Shown one piece after another: positions 6,343 to 14,444 of a stretch of DNA of 21,964 nucleotides (positions within the stretch are counted from its first letter, which is position 1; each line of letters opens with the position of its first letter). The translations under genes and the position numbers were made by a program. The stretch is from NCBI GenBank assembly GCA_030837785.1, contig JAUQYA010000118.1:1-21964 (forward strand). The letters are read 5' to 3'. Source of the DNA: Albidovulum sp. (GTDB lineage: Bacteria > Pseudomonadota > Alphaproteobacteria > Rhodobacterales > Rhodobacteraceae). The notes under the pieces are model-generated. The model had not been told where the DNA came from and ran no database searches. It was given only the letters and a program-made list of their open reading frames with translations.

Positions 6343-7179
6343 TCAGGCGAGCCCGACCATGCGGCGGATCCCCGCCGGGGTGGCGCCCTCGTCGCGGTAT
6401 TTCCGGATCGCGCGGGCGTCGTCGCGCTTGGCGAGCCGCCGGCCGGTTGCGTCGCGGATCAGCCGGTGGTGGTGGTAGACGGGCGTCGGCAGGACAAAGA
6501 GGTGCTGGAGGATCACCTGGACCGGCGTGAAGTCGAAAAGATCCTCGCCGCGGATCACAGGGCTGATGCCCTGGTCGGCGTCGTCGAAGGCGGAGGCGAG
6601 GAAATAGGCAACGATCCCCTCGCCCTTGCGGCCGAGAACCACGTCGCCGATGGTCCGGCGCGCGGTTTCGGGGTCGACGCGGTGGGTGCCGGCATGGGCC
6701 GGCCCGGTCTCGGTGAAGACCAGCGTGCCGGGATCGAGCGCGGCGAGCGCCCGGCCGAGATCGAGCCGGAGCGCGTCGCCCGTCCGGCGGCTGGCCATCG
6801 AACGGCCGCGGCAGGTGCCGGGATAGATCTGGTGCGCCACGCCTTCCTGCGGGGCGGAGGCGGCGGCGCGGATGTCGCCGCGCGAGCAGGAGCAGGGGTA
6901 GAGGAGGCCGCGCGGGGCGAGCGTCTCGAGCCGCGCGTTGTAGGCGGCGATATGGTTCGACTGGCGGTGCACCGGCCCGTCCCAGGACAGGCCGAGCCAG
7001 GCGAGGTCCTCGAGGATCGCGGCCTCCCACTCCGGCTTCGAGCGTTCGATGTCTGTGTCCTCCATTCTCAGGAGGAATTCGCCGCCCGCGGCACGCGCCA
7101 TGTCATGGGCGAGGATCGCCGAGTAGGCATGGCCGAGGTGCAACGGCCCGGTGGGCGAAGGCGCGAACCGGGTCCGCAT
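6343..7179 (-). CDS. gluQ: Glutamyl-Q tRNA(Asp) synthetase
   Basis: GluQRS attaches glutamate to the queuosine base at the wobble position of tRNA(Asp). The 278-residue product is the catalytic core of a class I glutamyl-tRNA synthetase without the anticodon-binding domain, as expected for this paralog. Motifs: FAPSPTG 5-11 then HLGH 14-17 (HIGH box), RMEDTD 38-43, WDGP, and a late LAKRDDA for the KMSKS loop. The GluQRS zinc site is present: C96-x-C98, Y119 and C123. The start at 7179 (MRTRFAPSPTG) is chosen because it gives the normal family N-terminus and overlaps the trmFO stop (TGATG). An in-frame ATG at 7200, within trmFO, would add seven residues. It is cotranscribed with trmFO. Confidence 0.93.
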   Translation of the reverse strand: MRTRFAPSPTGPLHLGHAYSAILAHDMARAAGGEFLLRMEDTDIERSKPEWEAAILEDLAWLGLSWDGPVHRQSNHIAAYNARLETLAPRGLLYPCSCSRGDIRAAASAPQEGVAHQIYPGTCRGRSMASRRTGDALRLDLGRALAALDPGTLVFTETGPAHAGTHRVDPETARRTIGDVVLGRKGEGIVAYFLASAFDDADQGISPVIRGEDLFDFTPVQVILQHLFVLPTPVYHHHRLIRDATGRRLAKRDDARAIRKYRDEGATPAGIRRMVGLA

Positions 7180-8546
7180 CAGCTTTGGCCTGCAAGCCAT
7201 TCCCGGAACGAGGATTTCGCGCGGTCGGTATAGGCCTTGTAGCGATCCTTGCGGCCCCGCCGCCCGGCGCTGGCATCGATCGGCGGGAAGAGGCCGAAGT
7301 TGACGTTCATCGGCTGGAAGGTCTTGGCCGCCGCGCCGCCGGTGATGTGGTTGACCAGCGCGCCAGTCGCGGTGTCCGCGGGGGGCGGCGCGAGGTCGCG
7401 ACCGAGCATCTCGGCGGCCGCCATGCGCCCGGCGAGAAGCCCCATCGCCGCGCTTTCGACATAGCCCTCGACGCCGGTGATCTGGCCGGCGAAGCGGATG
7501 TTCGGGCGCGACTTCAGCCGCATCCGGCCGTCAAGGAGCGTGGGCGAGTTGATGAAGGTGTTGCGGTGAATTCCGCCAAGTCGTGCGAAGCCCGCATCCG
7601 CCAGGCCTGGAATCCGTCGGAAAACATCGACTTGCGCGCCGTGCTTCATCTTTGTCTGAAAGCCGACGATGTTGTAGAGCGTGCCGAGGGCATTGTCGCG
7701 GCGGAGCTGCACCACGGCGTAGGGTTTCACCTCCGGCCGATGCGCGTTGGTGAGCCCGACCGGCTTCATCGGGCCGAAGCGCAGGGTGTCGCGGCCGCGC
7801 TCGGCCATCACCTCGATCGGCAGGCAGCCGTCGAAATAGGGGGTGGGATCGGGGGAGGATTCGGTCTCGCCCTCGTGGAATTCGGTCTTGTCGGCGGCGA
7901 GAAGCGCGTCGATGAAGCCCTCGTAGTCCGCCTTCGTCATCGGGCAGTTGAGATAGGCGGTGCGTTCCGCCTCGGTCTCGCCCTTGTCGTAGCGCGACTG
8001 CGCCCAGGCCACCGACATGTCGACGGTCTCGGCATGGACGATCGGCGCGATCGCGTCAAAGAAGGCGAGGCTCGCCGCGCCGGTCTCGGCCCGGATCGCC
8101 TCGGCCAGCGCGCCGGAGGTGAGCGGGCCGGTGGCGATGATCCAGCTTCCCGCCGCCGGCAGTTCGGTGACCTCGCCCTCCGCCACCTCGATCAGCGGGT
8201 GGGACCGCAGCGCCGCCGTCACCGCGGCGGCGAAGGGATCGCGGTCGACGGCCAGCGCCCCGCCTGCGGGAAGGCGGTGGCGGTCGGCCGTGGCGATGAC
8301 GAGCCCGCCCGCGGCCCGCATCTCCCAGTGGAGGAGGCCGACGGCATTGCGCTCGTCGTCGTCGGAGCGGAACGAGTTGGAACAGACCATTTCGGCGAAG
8401 TCGCCGGTGCGGTGGGCGAAGGTGGCGACGCGCGGCCGCATCTCGTGGAGCGTGACCGGCACATCCATCGACGCCGCCTGCCAGGCTGCCTCGGCCCCGG
8501 CCATGCCGCCCCCGACGATGTGAAGTCTTCCATCCATGCCGTTCAT
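7179..8546 (-). CDS. trmFO: Folate/FAD-dependent tRNA (uracil-54-C5-)-methyltransferase
   Basis: TrmFO makes ribothymidine at position 54 of tRNA using methylenetetrahydrofolate and FADH2. From the ATG at 8546 the product has 455 residues; an ATG at 8537 is equally possible, and neither has a strong ribosome binding site. Motifs: FAD-binding VGGGMAGAEAAW 11-22, LHEMRP 33-38, the catalytic-region cysteine in MVCSNSFRSD (C55), a second conserved cysteine in LNCPMTK (C201), and GQITGVEGYVES followed by GLLAGRMAA near the C-terminus. Longer in-frame extension upstream of 8546 is low-complexity and crosses a terminator, so it is rejected. gluQ follows with overlap. Confidence 0.95.
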   Translation of the reverse strand: MNGMDGRLHIVGGGMAGAEAAWQAASMDVPVTLHEMRPRVATFAHRTGDFAEMVCSNSFRSDDDERNAVGLLHWEMRAAGGLVIATADRHRLPAGGALAVDRDPFAAAVTAALRSHPLIEVAEGEVTELPAAGSWIIATGPLTSGALAEAIRAETGAASLAFFDAIAPIVHAETVDMSVAWAQSRYDKGETEAERTAYLNCPMTKADYEGFIDALLAADKTEFHEGETESSPDPTPYFDGCLPIEVMAERGRDTLRFGPMKPVGLTNAHRPEVKPYAVVQLRRDNALGTLYNIVGFQTKMKHGAQVDVFRRIPGLADAGFARLGGIHRNTFINSPTLLDGRMRLKSRPNIRFAGQITGVEGYVESAAMGLLAGRMAAAEMLGRDLAPPPADTATGALVNHITGGAAAKTFQPMNVNFGLFPPIDASAGRRGRKDRYKAYTDRAKSSFREWLAGQS

Positions 8547-8670
8547 GTAGTCCGCGGCGGATGGAATGAAAAGCGATCTGTCCCGGCCTCGGGGAGGATC
8601 GCCGGGATGCCGGCCGCTGGGGGGCGGGCTGGCGGGGGCGGCGCGGCGGTGGCCTGCGCCGCGGAATTGG

Positions 8671-8693
8671 AAAAGCGGCCCGGCGGGCCGCTT
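8671..8693 (-). terminator. Intrinsic terminator of the small minus-strand gene
   Basis: A perfect 9-bp stem AAGCGGCCC (8673-8681) / GGGCCGCTT (8685-8693) with a 3-base loop. On the minus strand it runs into TTTTCC. It lies 53 bases after the stop of the gene at 8746-8940 and separates that gene from trmFO. Confidence 0.75.
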
Positions 8694-8745
8694 CACGGCA
8701 GGTTTTCGGCAAGGCTGTGCCCGGGGATCGGGTGGCGGGCGGTGT

Positions 8746-8940
8746 TCAGATCCCGACGTCGGCGAGGTAGCCCTGTTCGCGGCGGCGATGCTTGGCCGCG
8801 ACCGGGTCTTCGGCGATCTCGACGGTGCCGTGGTCATGGGGGCGGCGGAGCGCCGCGAGGAACAGGGAGACAAGTCCGCGGTTCGCCGGGCGGTCGATCG
8901 ACTGGCTCTGATAGTCGCCGGCGATATCGAAAAGGCTCAT
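8746..8940 (-). CDS. Small hypothetical protein, 64 residues
   Basis: The minus-strand ATG at 8940 follows GGAGGA with seven-base spacing, and a clean terminator lies downstream, so this is a likely real single-gene unit. The product starts MSLFDIAGDYQSQSIDRPAN. It has a short helical middle (LVSLFLAALRRP) and a charged, hydrophilic second half (KHRRREQ). It has no signal peptide, no convincing membrane span and no cysteines. I do not recognise the family. It sits between trmFO and obg, divergent from obg. Confidence 0.65.
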   Translation of the reverse strand: MSLFDIAGDYQSQSIDRPANRGLVSLFLAALRRPHDHGTVEIAEDPVAAKHRRREQGYLADVGI

Positions 8941-9225
8941 CTCAGGTTCCTCCGTGAGTGCCCGGCTCCCCGACCGGTTCGGATGTGATCTGGGCGGTGG
9001 TCTGCCCGGTGGCATTGCCCATAGTCGGGGGCAATTCTTTCCAGCACGTTAACACCCCCTTTCTACACCGGAGGTTGTGGCAAGAATGGGGCCGGTCGAA
9101 GGATTTGTTTCGGCATGTCTCCCGACGGACACGGCCGGGGTGGCGCGCGGCCCCGCACCGCCCCGGCCTTGCGAAAAACCCCGGCAGGGACTATCGCCAG
9201 TCTGACCCCAGGAAAGCGCCGCCCC
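8941..9225. other. Intergenic region between divergent small gene and obg
   Basis: These 285 bases must hold the promoters for the minus-strand gene and for obg. The only low-GC patch is around 9030-9080 (GTTAAC at 9048-9053). I see no confident -35/-10 pair, no tRNA and no credible gene; the ORFs crossing it are shadows of obg. Confidence 0.4.
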
Positions 9226-10257
9226 ATGAAATTCCTCGACCTCGCCAAAGTCTACATCCGCTCCGGCGGCGGCGGGGCGGGCTGCGTCTCGTTCCGGCGC
9301 GAGAAGTTCATCGAGTTCGGCGGCCCGGATGGCGGCGACGGCGGCGGCGGCGGGTCGGTCTGGGCCGAGGCGGTAGAGGGGCTGAACACGCTGATCGACT
9401 TCCGCTACCAGCAGCATTTCTTCGCAAAATCCGGCCAGCCCGGCATGGGCAGCCAGCGCACCGGCAAGTCCGGCGAGGACATCGTGCTGAAGGTGCCGGT
9501 GGGCACCGAGATCATCGACGAGGACGAGGAGACGCTGATCGCCGACCTTACCGAAGTCGGCCAGCGCGTACTCCTCGCCCAGGGCGGCAACGGCGGCTGG
9601 GGCAACCTGCGCTTCAAGTCCTCGACCAACCGCGCGCCGAGCCGCGCCAATCCCGGCCAGGAGGGGGTGGAGCGGACGATCTGGCTCAGGCTCAAGCTCA
9701 TCGCCGATGCGGGGCTGGTGGGTCTGCCCAACGCCGGCAAGTCGACGTTCCTTGCCGCGGTGTCGAATGCCCGGCCGAAGATCGCCGACTATCCCTTCAC
9801 CACGCTGGTGCCGAACCTCGGGGTCGTCGGCGTCGACGGCAAGGAATTCGTCATGGCCGACATTCCCGGCCTGATCGAGGGGGCGAGCGAGGGGCGGGGC
9901 CTGGGCGACATGTTCCTTGGCCATGTCGAGCGCTGCGCCGTGCTGCTGCATCTCGTCGACGGAACATCGTCAACCATTGCAAGGGATTACCGCACGATCC
10001 TGACGGAACTTGAAGCCTACTCCGAAGACCTGGCGGCCAAGCCGCGGATCACCGCGCTGAACAAAAGCGACGCGCTCGACGCGAAGACGCTGGCGAACCG
10101 CAGGCGCAGCCTCGAGAAGGCATCGGGCGGCAAGGTCCTTGTGCTTTCCGGCGTGAGCGGCGAAGGCGTGCAGGAGGTTCTGCGCGCGCTCTGGGCGATC
10201 ATTTCCGAAGGCCGGCAGGCCGCGGCCGGGCCGAAGGAGACGACATGGCGGCCGTGA
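9226..10257 (+). CDS. obg: Ribosome-associated GTPase Obg
   Basis: Obg (CgtA) binds the 50S subunit and links ribosome maturation to growth state and, in Caulobacter, to cell-cycle progress. The product has 343 residues. Order: glycine-rich Obg domain (1-158, with GGGGAGCVSFRREKF from 14 and GGPDGGDGGGGG 32-43); G domain with P-loop GLPNAGKS 166-173, switch region YPFTTLVPNLG 189-199, DIPG 212-215 and NKSD 289-292. There is no OCT domain, as is usual in this class. The start at 9226 gives the family MKFLDLAKVYI N-terminus. The stop lies 13 bases inside proB, so translation is probably coupled. Confidence 0.97.
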   Translation: MKFLDLAKVYIRSGGGGAGCVSFRREKFIEFGGPDGGDGGGGGSVWAEAVEGLNTLIDFRYQQHFFAKSGQPGMGSQRTGKSGEDIVLKVPVGTEIIDEDEETLIADLTEVGQRVLLAQGGNGGWGNLRFKSSTNRAPSRANPGQEGVERTIWLRLKLIADAGLVGLPNAGKSTFLAAVSNARPKIADYPFTTLVPNLGVVGVDGKEFVMADIPGLIEGASEGRGLGDMFLGHVERCAVLLHLVDGTSSTIARDYRTILTELEAYSEDLAAKPRITALNKSDALDAKTLANRRRSLEKASGGKVLVLSGVSGEGVQEVLRALWAIISEGRQAAAGPKETTWRP

Positions 10258-11360
10258 AGCCCGACATCGCCGCCGCGCGGCGGCTCGTGGTCAAGATCGG
10301 CTCGGCGCTGCTGGTCGATCCGGCGGGCGGGCTCCGGCGCGGCTGGCTCGAAGGGCTTGCCGCCGATGTCGCGGCGGCGAAGGCGCGGGGGGCGGACGTG
10401 ATCCTCGTCTCCTCCGGCTCGATCGCGCTCGGCCGCCGCGCGCTCGGCCTGCCGGCGGGCGCGCTGACGCTGGACCAGAGTCAGGCCGCCGCCGCCGTGG
10501 GCCAGATCCGCCTTGCCCGGGCCTACGAGGAGGTGCTGGCGCCGCACGGCCTGACGGCCGGGCAGGTGCTGGTGACGCTGGAGGATACCGAGGACCGGCG
10601 GCGCTATCTCAACAGCCGGGCAACGATGGAAACGCTGCTCGGCCTTGGCGTCGCGCCGATCGTCAACGAGAACGACACCGTGGCGACCGACGAGATCCGC
10701 TTTGGCGACAACGACCGGCTGGCGGCGCAGATCGCGGTGACGGTGGGCGCCGACCAGCTCGTGCTCCTGAGCGATGTGGACGGGTTCTACTCGGACAACC
10801 CGAAACTTAATTCCGCAGCACAACGGTTTGACGTGGTTGAGAAAATCACTCCGGAAATCGAGGCGATGGCGGGCGATCCGGTCTCGGGCCTGTCGAAGGG
10901 CGGGATGAAGACCAAGCTGATGGCAGCCAAGACCGCGGTCGCCGGCGGCTGTGCGATGGTGATCATGGAGGGCTCGGTCCTCAGGCCGCTTTCGGCGCTG
11001 GCGGGGGGCGCGGCCTCCACCTGGTTTCTGGCCGAGAGCACGCCGCAACTTGCGCGCAAGCGCTGGATCGCGGCGATGAAGCCGAAGGGGGACCTCAGGC
11101 TCGATGCCGGCGCGGCGGCGGCGCTCGGCCAGGGCAAGTCGCTTCTCGCGGCAGGGGTGACCGAGGTGCGGGGCGCCTTCGGGCGCGGCGATCCGGTGGC
11201 GATCCTCGGCCCGGCGGGCGAGGCGCTGGCCAAGGGGCTCGTCCGCTATACCGCGGCGGAAGCACGGGCCATTGCCGGGCGCCGGTCGGGTGACATCGAG
11301 GGCATTCTCGGCTATGCCGGGCGCGGGCCGATGGTGCACCGCGACGACATGGCGCGGTGA
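10245..11360 (+). CDS. proB: Glutamate 5-kinase
   Basis: ProB phosphorylates the gamma-carboxylate of glutamate, the first and proline-inhibited step of proline synthesis. The 371-residue product has the amino-acid kinase domain (about 1-265; VVKIGSALLV at 15-24, VSSGSIALGR, NENDTVATDEIRFGDND, LLSDVDGFY) and a C-terminal PUA domain (about 280-371), the two-domain arrangement of the E. coli enzyme. It starts inside the last codons of obg and is followed by proA after 61 bases. Confidence 0.97.
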   Translation: MAAVKPDIAAARRLVVKIGSALLVDPAGGLRRGWLEGLAADVAAAKARGADVILVSSGSIALGRRALGLPAGALTLDQSQAAAAVGQIRLARAYEEVLAPHGLTAGQVLVTLEDTEDRRRYLNSRATMETLLGLGVAPIVNENDTVATDEIRFGDNDRLAAQIAVTVGADQLVLLSDVDGFYSDNPKLNSAAQRFDVVEKITPEIEAMAGDPVSGLSKGGMKTKLMAAKTAVAGGCAMVIMEGSVLRPLSALAGGAASTWFLAESTPQLARKRWIAAMKPKGDLRLDAGAAAALGQGKSLLAAGVTEVRGAFGRGDPVAILGPAGEALAKGLVRYTAAEARAIAGRRSGDIEGILGYAGRGPMVHRDDMAR

Positions 11361-11421
11361 TCGGGACGCAGTCGGTGCCGGCCCTTGCGAAACCATCGGT
11401 GGCAGGATGAAAGCCGGGGAT

Positions 11422-12675
11422 ATGAAAGACATGGATGACGTTCCTTCGATGATGTCAGAGCTTGGCCGCGCCGCTCGGGCCGCCGCCGCGGAGCTGGCTT
11501 TCGCCCCGGCGGAGAGAAAGCGGGCGGCGCTGGAACAGGCGGCCGACGCGGTCTGGGCGGCGCGGGGCACGATCGTCGCGGCCAATGCCGAGGACCTCGC
11601 CTATGGCAGTGCCAAGGGCCTCTCGCCGGCGATGATGGACCGGCTGATGCTCGACGAGGGGCGGATCGGCGGCATCGTCGCAGGGCTCAGGGCGGTGGCG
11701 GCGCAGCGCGATCCGGTGGGCGAGGTCATCGCCGCCTGGGACATGCCGTCGGGGCTGCACATTGAACGCGTTCGCACGCCCCTGGGCGTGATCGGCGTGA
11801 TCTACGAAAGCCGTCCCAACGTGACGGCGGATGCCGGCGCGCTCTGCCTGAAGGCGGGCAACGCGGTGATCCTCAGGGGCGGTTCGGAAAGCTTCCATTC
11901 CTCGGGCGCGATCCACGCCTGCCTGGTGGCGGGGCTGAAGGCTGCGGGTCTTCCGCAGGCGGCGATCCAGCTCGTGCCCACCCGCGACCGCGCCGCGGTA
12001 AGCGAGATGCTGCGGATGGTCGGGCAGATCGACGTGATCGTGCCACGAGGCGGCAAGGGCCTTGTCGGCCTGGTGCAGGCGGAGGCCAGGGTGCCGGTCT
12101 TCGCCCATCTCGAGGGCATCTGCCATGTCTATCTGGACCGTGACGCCGACCCCGAAAAGGCGCGGCGCGTGGTGCTGAACGCCAAGACCCGGCGCCCGGG
12201 AATCTGCGGCGCGGCCGAATGCCTTCTGGTCCACAGGGACGTCGCCGCGACCTTCGGCCAGGAGATCGTCGACGCGCTCATGGCCGCCGGAGTCGAGGTC
12301 CGGGCCGAGGGGCTGCGTGGCAGCAGGCCGGCAGAAGCCGATGATTTCGGACGTGAATTTCTCGACATGGTGATGGCCGCGAAGGTGGTCGAGGACGTCG
12401 ACGGTGCCATCGCCCATATCCGCCGCTACGGCAGCCAGCATACCGAGGCGATCCTGACCGAGAACGACGCCACCGCCCGGCGATTCCTCGAACGGCTCGA
12501 TTCGGCGATCCTGATGCGCAATGCCTCCACCCAGTTCGCCGATGGCGGCGAATTCGGCATGGGGGCGGAAATCGGCATCGCCACCGGCAAGCTGCACGCG
12601 CGGGGACCGGTCGGGGCCGAACAGCTCACCAGCTTCAAGTATCTCGTCATCGGCGACGGGACGATACGGCCCTGA
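11422..12675 (+). CDS. proA: Gamma-glutamyl phosphate reductase
   Basis: ProA reduces gamma-glutamyl phosphate to glutamate semialdehyde with NADPH, the second step of proline synthesis. From ATG 11422 the product has 417 residues, the usual length. ATG codons at 11407 and 11431 are also in frame, and the ribosome binding signals are weak for all. Motifs: VIYESRPNVTADA 117-129, LRGGSES, and catalytic C252 in RRPGICGAAE. The region around TQFADGGEFGMGAEIGIATG and the terminal GAEQLTSFKYLV are diagnostic. It is an aldehyde-dehydrogenase-fold protein acting with ProB, encoded directly upstream. Confidence 0.96.
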   Translation: MKDMDDVPSMMSELGRAARAAAAELAFAPAERKRAALEQAADAVWAARGTIVAANAEDLAYGSAKGLSPAMMDRLMLDEGRIGGIVAGLRAVAAQRDPVGEVIAAWDMPSGLHIERVRTPLGVIGVIYESRPNVTADAGALCLKAGNAVILRGGSESFHSSGAIHACLVAGLKAAGLPQAAIQLVPTRDRAAVSEMLRMVGQIDVIVPRGGKGLVGLVQAEARVPVFAHLEGICHVYLDRDADPEKARRVVLNAKTRRPGICGAAECLLVHRDVAATFGQEIVDALMAAGVEVRAEGLRGSRPAEADDFGREFLDMVMAAKVVEDVDGAIAHIRRYGSQHTEAILTENDATARRFLERLDSAILMRNASTQFADGGEFGMGAEIGIATGKLHARGPVGAEQLTSFKYLVIGDGTIRP

Positions 12676-12687
12676 CCGTCCCCGAGG

Positions 12688-13284
12688 TCAGTAGCGCAGC
12701 GCGATCTCGTGTTCGCCGAGCCGGAGCGTGAGGCGCCGGCCCTGGCGTTCCAGTTCGGCCGCGAAAAGCGCGAACTGCACCTGTGCCGCCGTGATCTCGC
12801 CGCCCTCCTCGCCGCGCAGCCGCGCCCAGAGCGGGGCCTCGATCTTCAGCTTCGGCGCCTCGGCCCCGATCTGCCAGAGACCGCCGTCGGTTGCCACCCT
12901 GATACGGCCGCCGAACGGGAGCGCGCTTTCCAGGCACTGAAGCGCGAGGAAGGCGAGCTTCGCCTCGGCCCGCGCGGCGTCACCCGCCACGCCCCAGTCG
13001 ATCTTCAGCCGCCCGCCCCGGGTCATGTCATCGAGGATCGAGCGGATCTCGGCGCGGGCCACGTCCTGACCGGGCGCCGCCGCGCCATAGGCGATGCGGA
13101 AGAAGCGGATGCGCGCGTTGGCGTTGGTGACGCTTTCGGCGATCAGCGCCAGTTCCGGCCCCGGCATCGTCCCGGTCATGGTCAGAAGCTCCACCCCGTT
13201 GCCGATGGCGCCGAGCGGGCTGATAAGATCGTGGCAGATGCGCGAACCGAGAAGGGCGATCAGGTCGGGCGTGTCGGCGGGCAT
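12688..13284 (-). CDS. chpT: Histidine phosphotransferase ChpT
   Basis: ChpT relays phosphate from the hybrid kinase CckA to CtrA (and CpdR). The 198-residue product has the HisKA-like helical hairpin with the phospho-accepting H18 in SRICHDLISPLGAIGNG (14-30). This is followed by a degenerate HATPase-like C-terminal fold lacking the ATP-binding N and G boxes, as expected of ChpT. AGGA precedes the start at 13284. The ctrA end at 1-183 is its downstream target, so two members of one phosphorelay share the window. It is convergent with proA (12-base gap) and divergent from the DUF3553-like gene. Confidence 0.93.
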   Translation of the reverse strand: MPADTPDLIALLGSRICHDLISPLGAIGNGVELLTMTGTMPGPELALIAESVTNANARIRFFRIAYGAAAPGQDVARAEIRSILDDMTRGGRLKIDWGVAGDAARAEAKLAFLALQCLESALPFGGRIRVATDGGLWQIGAEAPKLKIEAPLWARLRGEEGGEITAAQVQFALFAAELERQGRRLTLRLGEHEIALRY

Positions 13285-13328
13285 TGGCGGTCCTGCGCGG
13301 CGATGATGAGCGATGGGGAGGGCGGGTG

Positions 13329-13508
13329 GTGAACGGGATGCTGGAGCCGGGAATGCTGGTGCGTCATCCCGGCCGGCCGGACTGGGGGCTGGGGCAGGTG
13401 CAGTCGCGCATCGGACGGCGCATCACGGTGAATTTCGAACACGCCGGCAAGGTCGTGATCGACGGCGAGCGCGTGGAACTGGTTCTGGTCATCGGTCCCG
13501 AGCGTTGA
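13329..13508 (+). CDS. Small DUF3553-like protein
   Basis: The 59-residue product contains the core EPGMLVRHPGRPDWGLGQVQ, then ITVNFEHAGKVVID. This is a small beta-barrel-like module of the DUF3553 type, related to the RNA-polymerase-interacting (CarD/TRCF-like) folds by general appearance only. GTG at 13329 is chosen because GGGGAGG (13315-13321) lies seven bases upstream; the ATG at 13338 is 16 bases away. No function is known. It is divergent from chpT across 44 bases. Confidence 0.8.
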   Translation: MNGMLEPGMLVRHPGRPDWGLGQVQSRIGRRITVNFEHAGKVVIDGERVELVLVIGPER

Positions 13509-13565
13509 CTTCCGGATGCGTCCGGAACGCTATCACAGCCTTGGGTAGAGTCAACGCGGCCCGTC

Positions 13566-13587
13566 CCGGCCGGCCCGGCCCGGCCGG
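13566..13587 (+). terminator. GC hairpin after the DUF3553-like gene, weak terminator
   Basis: CCGGCCGG arms at 13566-13573 and 13580-13587 around a 6-base loop, followed by TCTGTT. The stem is strong but the T tract is poor. It sits immediately before the olsB promoter. Confidence 0.45.
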
Positions 13588-13591
13588 TCTG

Positions 13592-13620
13592 TTGCAAATC
13601 CGATGCCCCCCGCCTACAAC
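13592..13620 (+). promoter_or_regulatory. Sigma-70-like promoter of olsBA
   Basis: TTGCAA (13592-13597) and TACAAC (13615-13620) are spaced by 17 bases, with 38 bases to the olsB start. This is the best consensus promoter in the window. Initiation would be near 13627. Confidence 0.65.
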
Positions 13621-13658
13621 GCCGGGGCATTCGGAACGACGCGGGCGTGGTGCAGAGA

Positions 13659-14444
13659 ATGACCCCCGATACCTCGCATTTCCAGGTCCGTCTGGCCCTG
13701 TGCGAGGCCGATCGTCTTGCCGCAGAGCGGCTGCGCTACCGCGTCTTCGTGGAGGAGCTTGGCGGCGACGGTCCACTCGTCGATCACGCCGGACGGTTCG
13801 AGCGGGACGAGTTCGACCCGGTCGATGATCACCTGATCCTTGTCGATACCACGCGCGATGCGGCAGCACTCGACCATGTGGTCGGCGTCTACCGGCTGCT
13901 CAGAAGCGACCGGGCGGCCGCGTTCGGGCGGTTCTACTGCGACAGCGAATACGACCTCGGGCCGCTCAGGGCGACCGGCCGGCGACTTCTGGAGCTTGGC
14001 CGTTCCTGCGTCGATGCGCGCTATCGGGGCGGAACCGCGATGTTCCTGCTGTGGAACGCACTGGCCGAGTATGTGCTGGAACACGGGGTCGAGGTTCTGT
14101 TCGGCGTGGCGAGCTTCCACGGCACCGATGTCGAGGCGCTGAAACTGCCGCTCTCGTGGCTGCATCACCACCACCTCGCGCCCGAGGCGCTCAGGGTCCG
14201 CGCGCTTCCGGCGCACTACCAGCGGATGGACCTGATCCCGGCCGCGGCACTTGATCGGCGGGCGGCGATGGTGGCGATGCCGGCGCTGATCAAGGCCTAT
14301 CTCCGGCTCGGCGGCTTCGTCGGCGACGGCGCCTATATCGACCTTGCGTTCAACACCACCGACGTGTGCCTGCTGATGGACACGGCCGCGATGAGCGAGC
14401 GGCACAAGGGGTTCTACACCCGCAAGCACGAGACGCGGTCGTGA
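13659..14444 (+). CDS. olsB: L-ornithine N(alpha)-acyltransferase
   Basis: OlsB transfers a 3-hydroxyacyl chain from acyl-ACP to the alpha-amino group of ornithine, giving lyso-ornithine lipid. The 261 residues show the GNAT-like OlsB pattern: RYRVFVEELG near the N-terminus, DEFDPVDDHL, VVGVYRLL, FYCDSEYDL, ELGRSCVDARYRGG, LFGVASFHGTD and the late KAYLRLGGFVGDGAYID-FNT-DVCL segment. ATG 13659 is chosen; GTG 13647 would add four residues. The stop overlaps the olsA start (GTGA). The following gene supplies the second acylation step, which supports the assignment. Confidence 0.93.
   Translation: MTPDTSHFQVRLALCEADRLAAERLRYRVFVEELGGDGPLVDHAGRFERDEFDPVDDHLILVDTTRDAAALDHVVGVYRLLRSDRAAAFGRFYCDSEYDLGPLRATGRRLLELGRSCVDARYRGGTAMFLLWNALAEYVLEHGVEVLFGVASFHGTDVEALKLPLSWLHHHHLAPEALRVRALPAHYQRMDLIPAAALDRRAAMVAMPALIKAYLRLGGFVGDGAYIDLAFNTTDVCLLMDTAAMSERHKGFYTRKHETRS

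Noticed and set aside
7185..8957. 590-codon plus-strand ORF opposite trmFO
   Set aside because: It mirrors the trmFO codons and runs through a terminator and a well-supported small gene.
10017..11585. 522-codon minus-strand ORF opposite obg-proB
   Set aside because: Antisense shadow; the plus-strand genes have all family motifs.
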